This document shows, piece by piece, positions 43,167 to 54,535 of a stretch of DNA of 64,000 nucleotides. Under the pieces are notes generated by a model. That model was not told the origin of the DNA and searched no databases. It was given only the letters and a program-made list of their open reading frames with translations. Within the stretch, counting starts at the first letter, position 1; every line of letters begins with the position of its first letter. The translations under genes were made by a program, and so were the position numbers. This DNA is from Schizochytrium sp. TIO01 (Eukaryota > Sar > Bigyra > Thraustochytrida > Thraustochytriidae): assembly GCA_004764695.1 (NCBI GenBank), contig SMSO01000032.1, positions 2,630,501 through 2,694,500 of the forward strand, given 5' to 3'.

Positions 43167-44825
43167 ATGACAAGTTTGTGGTGCAGAACCTCAGGCTCGT
43201 GCTGCTATTCATGGGTCCTTGTCGCATGGCTTTGCGCGAACTTTGCAACAAGTGCCCACGGTGGGCTTTCTTCTGGATACTATAGTGGATCAGAGTCTTG
43301 GGTCTTCTTGGACCGTTTTTGTTTTGATGCTGGCAACAATTTCCTGGAAGGGGAGTTTCTGTTCCCGTCGTCTAATCGGCCTTCGCTGATGCTTTATTTT
43401 CGCGACCAACGTGGAGACACGCAGTTCGGAAGCTGGGAAACAGTGTATAATAGTAATTTAAATTGTTCTGAGCGATATGAGATCGCAGCAAATTCTTCTG
43501 GTGTCGTTCTCAATCTTTCACAAATAGGCTTTTTCAGCAGCTACGAAACGATTGATGGAGTGACGTATACCCGATCAAAGATCGGCACCAAAGTTGTGAC
43601 TAGTCGCAGCAGGTATTTTTTCATTGCAGTTGGAAATTGTGAACCAAATTGTGATTCTACCTTTTGCGAAGAGGGTGTTGAGCTGTACTGGAGCTTCAAT
43701 TTTACAAATGGTAATGAAGCCAACTTTTACTTTGGGGCGGATCAGTCTGGTATGTGGGAAACTTCAATAGCATTCTTCACGTTGTATATTGTGTTCATGT
43801 TCAATGGACGCAGAGTGAGGAGCTTGTTGCTCAAAGAACGAAAATATCACGTAACCGTGAAGCTGCTAATGTTTTCTATATTTTGCACGCAAGCGCGCTT
43901 GTTTTGTGACATGATTGTGTATACTGTGTATCGCAATAACGGCAAGAATCCCCCCCCTGTGTTTGAGGGCTTTGGATTAGTTTTTGCAGGCTTAGCTGAG
44001 CTCACACTAATTTTAATGCTCATGCTTATCATGAAGGGTTGGACCATTGTACGCCGGAAGATATCTGGCAATGGAAGGATGCGCTTAACCATATTTCTTA
44101 CAGTGTACATGGCTGCTTACTTTACATGCGTCCTTTTCTACAAAACTGGCGTGGACCCTGCAGATGTTGTTTACATGTATGATACCTGGCCAGGATACAT
44201 CCTCATCATTCTCCGTTTCTTTTTACTTGTTTGGTTGTGGCGAGCAAACAGAATCACACTTGCAAAGTACAATTCTAAGATTGGTTTCTACCGCAAATTT
44301 ATGATTTTTGCTTCGTTATGGACGATCTGCCTTCCCGTGTTGGCCTTTCTTAACTATGCAATCGATGAATATTTTCGTGCCAAGTTGTTATATGCTCTAG
44401 AACTTGGCATTTTAGCAGTTACTCATGCTACGTTCATTATCCTCTATAACCCTAACTTTGGGACCTCGTTCCCGTTTCATGCTACAACATCATCGATGTT
44501 GCATGGAGCAACTAAGTCGGCGAACAGCTCCAATCTTTCTGAGATTCACTTGCGACAGGCCACTGAAATCAGCCATCGCATTAAATATGGTATCAATGTC
44601 TTACAAAATTTCGCACGAGACCTCAGTGTGTTTTTAGAGGAAATTGATCCCTCTGAAGAGGACTTGATTGACAAAGATGAAGATTTGCCTGGTGCTCTGA
44701 GTGCTGTGGTGGCGGCTCAGAAACCGGCAACGCCATCGTCATTATTTGGATCTAAGAAGGACAAGCGAAAGCTTCCTGGCGTACAACCTCGCCCCCCAGA
44801 AAAGGACCTTTATCCTGAAAAGTAA
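43167..44825 (+). CDS. GPR180/TMEM145-like seven-transmembrane protein
   Basis: 552 residues. A signal peptide (about 1-31) is followed by a Cys-containing extracellular domain (about 32-195) with GYYSGSESWVFLDRFCF near its start and the WETVYNSNLNC and GNCEPNC regions. Seven hydrophobic helices follow from about 200 to 430, starting at WETSIAFFTLYIVFMFNGRR and including QARLFCDMIVYTVYRNNG and VWLWRANRITLAKY. This is the layout of the rhodopsin-like GpcrRhopsn4 family (intimal thickness receptor GPR180, TMEM145). The cytoplasmic tail ends Pro/Lys-rich. The ligand and signalling partner are unknown even in animals; GPR180 has been linked to TGF-beta signalling. It converges on the cyclase gene, 401 bp away. 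Confidence 0.88.
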   Translation: MTSLWCRTSGSCCYSWVLVAWLCANFATSAHGGLSSGYYSGSESWVFLDRFCFDAGNNFLEGEFLFPSSNRPSLMLYFRDQRGDTQFGSWETVYNSNLNCSERYEIAANSSGVVLNLSQIGFFSSYETIDGVTYTRSKIGTKVVTSRSRYFFIAVGNCEPNCDSTFCEEGVELYWSFNFTNGNEANFYFGADQSGMWETSIAFFTLYIVFMFNGRRVRSLLLKERKYHVTVKLLMFSIFCTQARLFCDMIVYTVYRNNGKNPPPVFEGFGLVFAGLAELTLILMLMLIMKGWTIVRRKISGNGRMRLTIFLTVYMAAYFTCVLFYKTGVDPADVVYMYDTWPGYILIILRFFLLVWLWRANRITLAKYNSKIGFYRKFMIFASLWTICLPVLAFLNYAIDEYFRAKLLYALELGILAVTHATFIILYNPNFGTSFPFHATTSSMLHGATKSANSSNLSEIHLRQATEISHRIKYGINVLQNFARDLSVFLEEIDPSEEDLIDKDEDLPGALSAVVAAQKPATPSSLFGSKKDKRKLPGVQPRPPEKDLYPEK

Positions 44826-45226
44826 TCGTAAATACGATGCTTTTTTGCTCTTCGACATACTAGCCTGAATAATTATAAAACAAACGTAGTTTCTATCTCG
44901 CTTCAGGTCAAAATTTACAATACGAAAGAGGCCCCCTAGTATTTTGCAATGACTCGGATATTAAAAAAAAAATCAATGACATCAATTTACTGGTTCTATA
45001 GTAGGAAAGTAATGAATTTAGGCGAAGATGCGGTAGCGTTTTGCCACCAGCAGGTGTACCTGTAGTTTATAAGGAAAGATTTAAAGATAGTTCATGTGCA
45101 AGTGATCACACACAAATATTCATTCACAAGTCTTCATCAGCTTGTGAAACAAAGAGACATAAAATGACAACAGGAGGAAGGTGTGGAGTATAGTAAATAG
45201 CGGACTGAATTGTACTGGGTCGAACT
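44826..45226. other. Convergent spacer
   Basis: 401 bp of AT-rich DNA between the GPR180-like and cyclase 3' ends. No gene. Confidence 0.6.
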
Positions 45227-48200
45227 TTAGATACAAAATTCTGAAATAAGTGCAGTCAGCTGACCAGGGTTTCCACCACTCCTTTGAGCAATGAATTTGC
45301 ACAATGCCGGCGGCGCGTTGCGCCTGGCTTGACGAAGGCGTCGCACGGTAAGCGTTTGAGCATCTTCATCACTCAAAGGACGTAGCGGAATGATACGGAG
45401 TGAAAAGCGTCCAGTGCCCTGGTGGCGTTTGAGAAGTGAGAGAAAGCGCGTTTGGAAATCTCCCGAGAGATTCTCTGGAGCAGTCATGATTACACTAAGC
45501 AGGGTACTTGGGCCTTCATCAAAGACTCCAAATGCTGAGCAATAACGCGCAACTACATTGTTTAGAGAAGAGTCGTCGAGAACAACCCATCCAGTGCGCG
45601 GTGATCCATGGGCCGCTGGAATTCCCGATTCTCGAGCGAGTTCTGAACCTCGTTTGCGTCGGAGGCTCTTCGAATGGCGCGAAGTTTGAGGTTTATTGCA
45701 TGTGAGCATGTACTCACTTCGCGCAAGCTGCCAGAATTCCTGGCTAGAGATCATTCGAGGAGGGACCTCCACGGGAGACCCTGCGTAGGAACGGCGTCGC
45801 TGCGATGCAGGGACATCCAGTGAAGGAGAAAGTGTAGGCCGCGACCTCTGGGTATTAACTGGACTGCTCGTTAAAATAGGCGGAGGTAGCGCGCAGTGAT
45901 CTCCGTAGTGATCTTCATCAAAGGTGAAAGCCTGAACAGGGGTCAACGAGGTATCAATGCGAAGCCCAAGATTACGTGTTAACATAGGTTTGCGTTTGGT
46001 CGACCCGCGCTCCCCGGGTTCAGACTTCTGGCGCTGAAGCTGTAGTGGTTGATTTCTTGCAGCAATATTGATCTTGGGCGGCAAGGATAGTTTATGGTCA
46101 GAATTTACCGGATCAATGTTTGGTTGATCCTCGGCGTCATCGATTTGCCGAAGACAACAAGAAGAGATGACAACCATAAGCCAGCGCCAAATTCGGGTTT
46201 CTGCAGTATGGAGATCATCAATGCATAACACTCCAGGGCGAAAGATGTGGTGTACCTGCAGCAATCGAGCAAGAAATGCCCACAGTGCACCTTCAAGCTC
46301 GAGAGAGCCAGGGCGAAGCTCTAGTGGTGCGTATCCTTCCTCTTCACGATGTTTAGTGAACTCCGGACCTTGATCAGGGAATATCTCAGCGAGTAGCTCT
46401 ATGTATCCGAGCAAATTGCTAGCGCGCATCTTCAGCGTATCGACGAGTTGCGAGACCCAGTCCGTGCTTGCAGTATTGAGTACTTGCGCATACAATGACT
46501 GCAGCGGATTGAAGTTCGACTTACATGGGACCGAGTAGAAGCGCACATCAGGAGGTGTAGGTGTTCCAGGTGCAGTAGGCAAAGGTAGCATTGATGATGT
46601 AGCGTTTGCTGTAAGAAGTTTGGCATGTTGTTGCTTTGCATAATCCAGAAGTGCGGTTTTACCAGAGCCTTGTTCACCCTGCAAAATCATAACTTGGTTG
46701 ATTTGCTGATGCGAAAACAACGTTTGGCTCTTAAGGAGGCTCTGAATAGCAGTAGCGGCAAGATCCTGGCCAACCAAAAGGTCAAGTGTCTTTGAACAGG
46801 ATGGTCGGGCACAGAGTCGCAAACGCGGGTAAAACAGGCGAATAGACTGAGCCTTGTTCTTGAAGTAAACGCATTCAGTGCGGCTATCAAAACCTACGAT
46901 ATCGCTATCTTTGCATCCGTTTCGGGTTTGCTCGTCGCAAGCTACAGCAAAGCGGGAGTCTTCTGGACCAGTGAATTCCATGATACGTGCTGCGGTGTTC
47001 ACTGTATCACCCACAATAGAGTATTCGGCACGCTGCTGAGAACCGATAATTCCGCAAAAAGCTTCACCAGTTGATACGCCAATGCTAACACGGCAATCCT
47101 GGAGATCCGTTCGTGATGCAAGTTCTTGCTGGATTTCAAGAGCGGCAACCAAGGCAAAAGAAACATCATCCTGGCGAAGAGTGACAGGCTTAGGGGATCC
47201 GGGAACGCCGAAGACACCGATCGCAACCGTTCCCTTGTCATCACAAAGCATCTGTCGGAGAGTACCGCCATAACGGTAGAGATTTCCCTGGATCACCACA
47301 AGAGACTTGTGAATTGATTTTGCAAGGCGAAGGCCGTCCTCTTCTTCATACCCGACGTCAGTGAGACCGTGGAGCTTAATGAAGAGAACAGTTACGTGAC
47401 GCATCTCAGCAAAACTCGGGTCTTGCCAGAATGCCTGCGAGTAGAAAGTTCTGCTTCGTGGAGAGCAAAGGGGTGGTGCGAGACAGTTCTCGAGAGTTTG
47501 GAGGCGGTTGCGGACCTGGAAAGGCACGAAGGCTGACAGAGGGTGGTCATCACAGTTCTTGATATCGCTCGGGTGGCTTTGAGACTTCGTGGCAGCAGCG
47601 TTGTGGATTGCTGAAAGGTCAAGCTCAGCGTTCGACGGAAGCAGAGGAGCTTCATTAGCAAACCACTCCTCGCCTCCCGTGATGACGTAATGGTCTCGCT
47701 CAGGATCCGGAAGACTGTCGCAGGATCCAACTTTACGAAGCAAAAGGTCGCTAGGCTTACTCGTGGATGAGATGCTTCGTGGAGAAGGAACAAGTGGCTT
47801 CCACCGAGGAAGAGATTCTGCTGTGACAGATCGCGAAAGTCGAGACGCACGGCGAAGACGTGGGGTGACACGTGTCGCCTGGCCTGCTGCGGCGTGCATT
47901 GAGGGAACAGGAAGGTCCAAAGTGGTTGCAGCACGGGATCGCGGAGAACGACTCGCCGTTGTAGGCGTTTCGTCAATGTCGAGTCCAAGATCGTGAAGGG
48001 GTTTAACGTCTGTTGGGACGTCGTTGATGGAGTCGAGCTCGAGGGAGAATGCGCGACGCATGGTTCTTCTTTCATCAAGAAGCTGACTGTTAAAAGTGGA
48101 AGGGACAGGAGAAAGGTCTTCACTAAAGGTGTCATCAGCGCTCACACTGCTAGAACTGCTTGATGCCATTTCGGAGAAAGAGAAGGTTCTGTCAAAGTAT

Positions 48201-49027
48201 GACGCAGCGGAACTGGGTACGCTCAAGGCAGAGACGCTTTGGGCATCAGATGCACTGGTCATAAGAGGGGTAAGCTGTGACCTTGCATCAGCTCTAGCTT
48301 TAGAGGAGCGGGATCGGCGTTGCATTGGCACAGCATCACCTGCGATGTCCCTGAGGCGCTGGTAAACATCGCTTGTGATTACAAGTTCACCAGGCCCGCA
48401 GACAGTATCCGCAGCGCGGAGATTTTGCAAAGGCTGTCCGACCACAAGGTATTCCCAGCGATCGTAGGCGCCGCCCACGAGCATTGCGTGGATCTTGCCT
48501 TGTGCTACGCAAGTCTTGACATGAAGCTCAATCGGCTGGTCCTGGTTGAGCGAGCAGGACATCGCGGGGTCCACAGCTTTAGGCTGAATGGTAAAGGTTT
48601 TCGACTGGACGGCTTGCGCGCATTTGCAAGCTGCACAAATGGCTGCGTCCACGCCTGCAGATTCATCCTCATACTTAGCCTGGGCATCTCTGAAGGTGCA
48701 GAGTAGAGCATCTCCGCAGAACTTGACAACATCACCGCCGTGAAGGGTCACGAGCTCGATCATCTCGGCGAAGATGTCGGTGAGCGCGAGACCAAGCATT
48801 TTCGGTGAAAGGTGCTCTGCAAGGCGCGTAAATTTACAGATATCAATCCAGAGGACCACGCATTCATGGGCATCCATCACAAGCGGCTGGTCAAGACGCT
48901 TACAGTTGTTCTGGAATTGGTATAATACCTCACGAGGGCAAAAGGCAGCGAGCACAGAAGTGCGGTCGACGCGAGCATTCTTGCGCTCCTCAGCAGTCTG
49001 AAATCCTGAGGTGGGTGCCGACTTCAC
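45227..49027 (-). CDS. Soluble-adenylyl-cyclase-like protein: two class III cyclase domains plus AAA-type ATPase
   Basis: 1266 codons from an internal GTG; the frame stays open to 49252 without ATG, so the true start is upstream (see next entry). The first cyclase domain carries both metal-binding aspartates, in VLWIDICKFTRL and KFCGDALLCTF, and ends with the YDRWEYLVVGQPL region. A disordered insert of about 280 residues follows. The second, degenerate domain has RHVTVLFIKLHGL, VAIGVFGVPGSP and SIGVSTGEAFCGIIG...YSIVGDTVNTAARI, closely following the C2 domain of animal ADCY10. Next is a P-loop ATPase with Walker A GEQGSGKT and Walker B GVLCIDDLH. ADCY10-type enzymes make cAMP in the cytosol and respond to bicarbonate and calcium; that regulation is not visible here. 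The protein stops soon after the ATPase part and lacks the long C-terminal region of animal sAC. Confidence 0.9.
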   Translation of the reverse strand: MKSAPTSGFQTAEERKNARVDRTSVLAAFCPREVLYQFQNNCKRLDQPLVMDAHECVVLWIDICKFTRLAEHLSPKMLGLALTDIFAEMIELVTLHGGDVVKFCGDALLCTFRDAQAKYEDESAGVDAAICAACKCAQAVQSKTFTIQPKAVDPAMSCSLNQDQPIELHVKTCVAQGKIHAMLVGGAYDRWEYLVVGQPLQNLRAADTVCGPGELVITSDVYQRLRDIAGDAVPMQRRSRSSKARADARSQLTPLMTSASDAQSVSALSVPSSAASYFDRTFSFSEMASSSSSSVSADDTFSEDLSPVPSTFNSQLLDERRTMRRAFSLELDSINDVPTDVKPLHDLGLDIDETPTTASRSPRSRAATTLDLPVPSMHAAAGQATRVTPRLRRASRLSRSVTAESLPRWKPLVPSPRSISSTSKPSDLLLRKVGSCDSLPDPERDHYVITGGEEWFANEAPLLPSNAELDLSAIHNAAATKSQSHPSDIKNCDDHPLSAFVPFQVRNRLQTLENCLAPPLCSPRSRTFYSQAFWQDPSFAEMRHVTVLFIKLHGLTDVGYEEEDGLRLAKSIHKSLVVIQGNLYRYGGTLRQMLCDDKGTVAIGVFGVPGSPKPVTLRQDDVSFALVAALEIQQELASRTDLQDCRVSIGVSTGEAFCGIIGSQQRAEYSIVGDTVNTAARIMEFTGPEDSRFAVACDEQTRNGCKDSDIVGFDSRTECVYFKNKAQSIRLFYPRLRLCARPSCSKTLDLLVGQDLAATAIQSLLKSQTLFSHQQINQVMILQGEQGSGKTALLDYAKQQHAKLLTANATSSMLPLPTAPGTPTPPDVRFYSVPCKSNFNPLQSLYAQVLNTASTDWVSQLVDTLKMRASNLLGYIELLAEIFPDQGPEFTKHREEEGYAPLELRPGSLELEGALWAFLARLLQVHHIFRPGVLCIDDLHTAETRIWRWLMVVISSCCLRQIDDAEDQPNIDPVNSDHKLSLPPKINIAARNQPLQLQRQKSEPGERGSTKRKPMLTRNLGLRIDTSLTPVQAFTFDEDHYGDHCALPPPILTSSPVNTQRSRPTLSPSLDVPASQRRRSYAGSPVEVPPRMISSQEFWQLARSEYMLTCNKPQTSRHSKSLRRKRGSELARESGIPAAHGSPRTGWVVLDDSSLNNVVARYCSAFGVFDEGPSTLLSVIMTAPENLSGDFQTRFLSLLKRHQGTGRFSLRIIPLRPLSDEDAQTLTVRRLRQARRNAPPALCKFIAQRSGGNPGQLTALISEFCI

Positions 49028-49586
49028 ATATGGAGCCGCAAAGTGAATGTCGTGGGGGTAGTTTTCGAGGTCTTGTTGTTTGCTGTTAAGGTCACAGGGG
49101 ATGATCTCATCGTCATCTTCAGCGGGTTCCTCGGGTGATGTGAATATCGTGAGTCGAGGAGCTCTAGAGCTGAGTCCGAGTCCACGGGCGGGTTTGCATT
49201 CCCCCAGAGTTCCTTGGTGAAGAGGAAGAGGAAGAAGGTGATGAAGATGGTTTTAGCATCCGCATGATGTTGTCTGTGCTTTTTTGTGCGTTTTCGTCAC
49301 AAAGGTCCACCACAAGAGCAGCTGCTGTTGTGATGGTTGGCGGCGCGATGATAGCTCCAATGAGATCGTCGTCGCTGTCTTCGCTGTCGATGTTTGCAAT
49401 CTTGGCGAAGGTCGCTGCTGGCCAGGGTTTGCCGGCGTGCTGGCCCTCACGAGCCAGAACGGCCCGGCCTCGGAGATCCTCGTGCCTACACGTGGTGTCA
49501 ACCTTAGTTTTGCTTCTCTGCAGTGCTGGCACCGTTCCGCGCAAGTATCGATGCCGGATTCTGCTTTCGGGCTCCCGCGCAGGCAT
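49028..49586 (-). CDS. 5' part of the cyclase gene, split across reading frames
   Basis: Upstream of 49027 the cyclase frame stays coding-like back to about 49150 (DDDEIIPCDLNSKQQDLENYP). Another frame, from an ATG at 49584-49586, is coding-like down to about 49210 (FAKIANIDSEDSDDDLIG, then VVDLCDENAQKSTDNIMRM and a Ser run). A third frame bridges them at about 49210-49155 (NPPVDSDSALELLDS). No GT-AG intron in between joins them convincingly. Either two single-base errors or real frameshifts separate the N-terminus from the catalytic part, or one or more unusual introns are present. Confidence 0.5.
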
Positions 49587-49746
49587 GCGGTAACCCTATT
49601 TTATCAGTGCCACCGCTGCGAGTCCTTTCGGGGTTTGCTTCGTTCTAAAGCAAGCCCTTTTGACCTCCGTGGTCCCTTTCCTTTTAATCATAACTAAAAG
49701 CCCATTGAACTGAAAGCTCTACCCATTGTTTTTCTTCCTGGTGCAA

Positions 49747-49828
49747 AAGAAGAAAGAAGAAAGAAGAAAGAAGAAAGAAGAAAGAAGAAAGAAGAAAGAA
49801 AAAGAAAAAAGAAAAAAGAAAAGAAGAG
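49747..49828. repeat. (AAGAAAG)n purine-rich heptanucleotide tract
   Basis: Regular 7-bp units to about 49800, then A-rich variants. All-purine on the plus strand. Confidence 0.9.
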
Positions 49829-50461
49829 ATTTATCATTTCCCCTTTTCTCTTTTTTCTTTCTGTCGCGAAACTGAGTATTAGGTGAGAGATCTTTCCTCC
49901 TCCTTTCATTTTCAGCATGAACACCAAATAGTATGCGGGTAGGTAGATAAGTATTATTTATTTTCATATAGCAAAAAAATAGTTTGCTTCATTTAAAAAA
50001 TGAATAACAATTCAAGGTTTTGTTGTTTTAAAACTAAAACATAAAAGTAATGTAGATATATTGATGGTCATTTTGAAGGCTAATTACATATGGTCTTTCA
50101 GCTCAACTCGTCCTTAAGAGTTTTGCGACACAAGTGTGATTCACAAATACTCGAGCGACTTCGATTTGCGAAGCGACTGCTGCTTAGTGATATTGTTATT
50201 TTTAATGGAAGTATTTTATTTTAGTTTATTTTAGTTTATTTCAAAAGAAGAGATATTCAATACTTCAAAAGTACACATAAAGATGTCTGTCTTTTTAAGG
50301 GTAGCAGTAGTAGTGGTTACTATTATCCTCGTTCTGGGTACAATTGTGTTGGGATTGCGAGAGGGTAGCTAGTTACGGTTAGCCGATTGAGGATTGATTG
50401 CCCAATCCATCCCGTGAAAGTTGTCTTCGGCACACGGAGAGAGGGGTAGAGCCAGGTCTGG

Positions 50462-50535
50462 AAATAAATAAATAAACAAACAAACAAACAAACAAACAAC
50501 AAACAAACAAACAAACAAATAGATAAATAGATAAA
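50462..50535. repeat. (AAAT)n/(AAAC)n microsatellite
   Basis: AAAT units change to AAAC, with one slipped AAC, then AGAT units. Confidence 0.9.
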
Positions 50536-50948
50536 GAACGCAATAAAGAAAGAAGAAGAGCCTGAACGAAGGGCATTTGCGAAGCCTCTGTTGTCTTATC
50601 AGGTCCTCTAGTTCTTCTTCTTCTTGTTGCCCCGCTTCCCATCTTGGCTCTCTTCCCTTTCCTTTCGCTTTCTCTGACCTTTCCGCGCTTCTTCCAATTC
50701 TGAAGTTCTGTCCTTGCTTATAATAGTAATGGTAATTCTAATAAAGTAAACATGATGATTTGTATAGAAGTATTTTTAAAAAGTAATATAAAATATTTTA
50801 AACTTAATTTAATTAAAATATAGGACCGCAATAGATATTGCGATGGTGCAAGCGAACAAGAGCTTATTCCTGGTTAGAAGTACCATCTCTTGATGGCTTT
50901 GGTCTTCTTCTGCTTCTTCAGTTCTCGCGTCTCAGCAACAAATTATGT

Positions 50949-51060
50949 AAACAAACAAACAAACAAACAAACAAACAAACAAACAAACAAACAAACAAAC
51001 AAACAAACAAACAAACAAACAAACAAACAAACAAACAAATAAACAAACAAACAAACAAAT
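50949..51060. repeat. (AAAC)n microsatellite, about 112 bp
   Basis: Nearly perfect AAAC units with one AAAT variant near the end. Confidence 0.95.
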
Positions 51061-53003
51061 AGTCGTAGCTTCGATTGCAGTTGATGAATGGTGGATCGAT
51101 GGGCCGGTTCCCGCTTTCTGGGCTCTTCAACGAGCTAGCGTCGGCGCAGCGCGTGCTCGCGGAAGCGAGTGAAGCAAGATCAAGTTAGCTGCCTAACTTT
51201 GACATACACAAAACTTGATGGGCATAGCGAGGATTGATTTACTTTAGAACCACATCGGCGCTGCTGTTGGTGGTGTTGTCGTCGCCGCTGTTGTTGAGTT
51301 GTTGTATTAGAGCCAAAGAACTTTGTTTTTTTCGTTTCGTCAATGGCCTCCGCCTTAATATTTCACGTTCGCAAGACACGGTTTTTAGATGATACCTATT
51401 TTATTATGGTAAGGGATATTCATCGGTTTGGAAATTATTCTTACTTTTACTTTTACTTTTCCAGTTGAAAAGTTGGCGCTGATAATGTCGAACCAAAAGG
51501 GATGGAATTTAAAAGGAGGGCAAACGAGCAATCGACTCTCAACCTTTTGCTTTGTGCCATTTACTTCCTTCGCGATCTTTGGTGGGCGCCCTAATTTATC
51601 ATAGAGGGCACGGCGGAATCTGTTGCGGCCCGCTTGCGAGCTCTCAGCGCTGCTGAGCACTGTCAATAAGTGGCTGTTTGAACGGCTTCGGCTTACACGG
51701 GTTCGTTTGTTTCGTTCGCACCTCATTCCCTTTCCTTGCGAAAAGGATTAATGGTGAGTGAAACTAACTTTGAGTCGACCTCCAATCTCTACTTCAAAAA
51801 GAAGATTTTCTTTCGATCCATTACTTCATTCATACTATTGATTTAATTTTAATTTTAGTTTTCATTGTGATAATAAAGAGTTATTTAAACAAAAAAAAGT
51901 TTAGGTACGCCTTTCTTAGCACTTGTTATGCTAGAAAAACGAGTTGCTTGTCTTTCGAAGGCACGTGAGAGCAACTCAGACTCGATATTCCTTGATACCA
52001 TTTGTAATTCCGTTTGTTGGCGCCTGCCTTATAAACAGTGCAAACAGTGCTGACGATCTTTTGCATAGATCTATCCGCCTAGCTAGCTGCCTGAAGGTAT
52101 TTATTTACACTGAGAAGGGCGTCGTGATCATCGATTTGGACTTCATTAAAAAGAAGAAGATAGTTACCGAGTGACCTCTCTGCCAGAGGTCGCTCGAGTA
52201 ATTAGTGAGCTCTTTGATACTTTATGAATTGTTTGCTTGGCTGAGTTTTCTTGCTCGTTCAGAAGAACTCAGGCAGCTTTGGCATGGCGCGTTTCAGGGC
52301 TAGACGAGGTGGAGCTGAGCTGCCTCGGAATGAGTTTCTCGTACTTGAGGCTCGTTCCATATGATCCTAAAGTTGGTAGCTCCTCCATGACAGACTTCGA
52401 AAAGGGCGCTCGCTGATGGCGAGTAGACGAAAAGCAATACTCTTTCAGTCCAGACAATATCGAATTTTTAAGTAAGGCGTCGAAACAGTTCGAATGCGAA
52501 TGCATACCATTTGAGTAAACTAACAGACTGTGCAGGGGAGCTTTAATTCTGTCGTATGTTATGTATATATGTTTGTATGTATCCCTAGCGATCGGCTGAA
52601 CTTGCTATTCGATTGTTCATCATCGAGTCTATCAATACTCGCGCTTCTCCACCAGCGAGGCAGGGATACAAAGAAGAAGCGCTTGAATCGAATTGATTAC
52701 ACACAATCCTTACCAGCGAATCATCGCCTTGCCTCCTCAAAGCAGCTTTCGTGTGTTCTCTTGCTGTGTCTGCTCTGAGTAGGTATTTTTTGGTTTGCTT
52801 TTCTTTTCTTTTTCTTTAAAATGAAGGATTTGCCAGTGAACTAAGGATTCTAGCCGACTGGTTGTTTCTCCGAACTTATTTGTGGAATGATTCGGAAGAC
52901 AGCAAAGGCCACGGGAAGAAGCGCCGCCTCTCCCGGATACCTTTTGCAGCTTGAGCTTGCAGGGAGGTTATCCCAAACCTTACTCAGCACCTAAAGACAA
53001 AGG

Positions 53004-53092
53004 TTCATTTGCCATTTCATTCATTTCATTTACTCATTCATTAATTTAGCCATTCATTTGACATTTCATTTATTCATTCATTCATTCATTTG
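53004..53092. repeat. Degenerate (CATT)n tract
   Basis: CATT units with frequent substitutions, followed at 53109-53133 by a GCAT-rich run. Confidence 0.8.
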
Positions 53093-54535
53093 CCAAACGA
53101 TTGATTGCTTGCATGCATGCATGCACGCATGCCATGGGAACCTGGGTGCTCTCGAAGCTGTTGCCCAAACCTCGAGCAAGCAAACGGGAAGGAAGTCAAC
53201 CGTGGAAGAGCTACCATCCGGGAGGAGTGGATTGGCCTGCTGCTGCGGCTTTTGCTTTGTTCTCCATCCTCTCTGCGCTTTTGAGCCATCCCGAACGAAT
53301 CGAGAGCAAAATCCCGACTTGCAAAACAAACGCACCTGAACCTCGAAGCGCCATCACCTTACTTCCTGCAAGCGCTCCTGCTCCACCACCTTTGCGCTGT
53401 CTCGCGGGTCTTTCAAACTTCTTCGTTCATCTTCATGGCGGCTGATGATGCCGAGGTCTTGAGACTTTGAGACTCCATCGACAGGGCCCTTGCGTGCCTC
53501 GAGCCCTCGCTTACTTGCTTTGCTTGCTTGCTTGCTTGCATAGAAGAGTAGGCACCAAATCAGTGGCGTTGCGAGCCGTGGCAAGGACTGACTGACTGAC
53601 TGACTGCCTTGGTTCAAGTTGCACATATTCATTCCAAAGCCGAAAGCAATTGTATCAGAAATCAGGGCGAGGAGACGATTGAGGGAAATTTTGTGGCAGC
53701 GATACCTCGGCATTGCTACGCATCGTCTGATGAAAGCGCATGGGAAGATGGGACCGCCTTAAGCGATGGCTTTCGTAGGTAGGATCACCTCATATTGCTT
53801 GCCCCGTATTTAGAAAAAGGAAAAAAGAAATTAAGAATACTGAGATCACGGGTGAAAATGAATACATAAGCGCTTGGGACCTCGGCAACGTGCCATTACA
53901 GTGTCTGCACAAAATCGGTGCGAAATAGACCTCTTGCTCATTTGAACAAAGTGCTGCTCGAGCCCCATCAACTTTTACTCTCCTCCTCGCAAGGCCGTCG
54001 GTGATTGCAGTGTGCGCTTTTTGGGCGCCTACTGGCTGCTCTTATTTGCTTTGCTTGCTTGCTTCTATATAGTTGAATAAAATAATTAATAAAATAATAT
54101 ATAGGCATCCTAACACGTGTTTTAAAAGTAAAAAATAGAATAAAAAATAAAAATAAACCATCGCCTTTTCTCTCTTCTTTCTTTTGAACATAAAATACAA
54201 TAGACTTCTTGTTAAATGGTTCAAATGAATTAAAATAAAAGTAGACTAGTAATAATCATCAATCCGGCCTAGGAGTGAGTCTTAAACCTTGAAGATAAAA
54301 TTTACAGTCAAACCTTAGAACTAACTGCCTCACCAGAGTCTTTATTTAAAAAAAATACAATCTGATTGTCAAAAGCGCGCTCGGGCCGAACTCCTGTGCC
54401 GCCTTACGAGTAGGATGGGAAGTATGAATCAATGCAAGTCGGGCTGATTTTGAATTTTGTTGGTCATGGTAAGACCGATTCGCTTCGCTGCGCCGCCTCA
54501 TTCGAGACAGCTGCTGTCAGGACCTTCTACTCCCT

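Larger units (their letters stand above)
49587..54535. other. Gene-poor region, left half of the right-hand repeat territory
   Basis: About 5 kb with no supportable gene. It holds several tetranucleotide and heptanucleotide arrays (listed), AT-rich stretches at 49940-50320 and 50700-50820, and GC-richer islands near 51590-51720 and 53130-53440. A minus-strand frame with ATG at 52503-52505 (78 codons, to 52269) is Ser-rich at its end and unassigned. Confidence 0.5.

Noticed and set aside
47392-48135. 247-codon frame in another phase of the cyclase gene
   Set aside because: It lies in the Ser-rich insert of the cyclase and has no protein features of its own; the cyclase frame is continuous there.
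50838-51062. Frames of KQTN repeats (plus) and LFVC repeats (minus)
   Set aside because: Translation of the (AAAC)n array.
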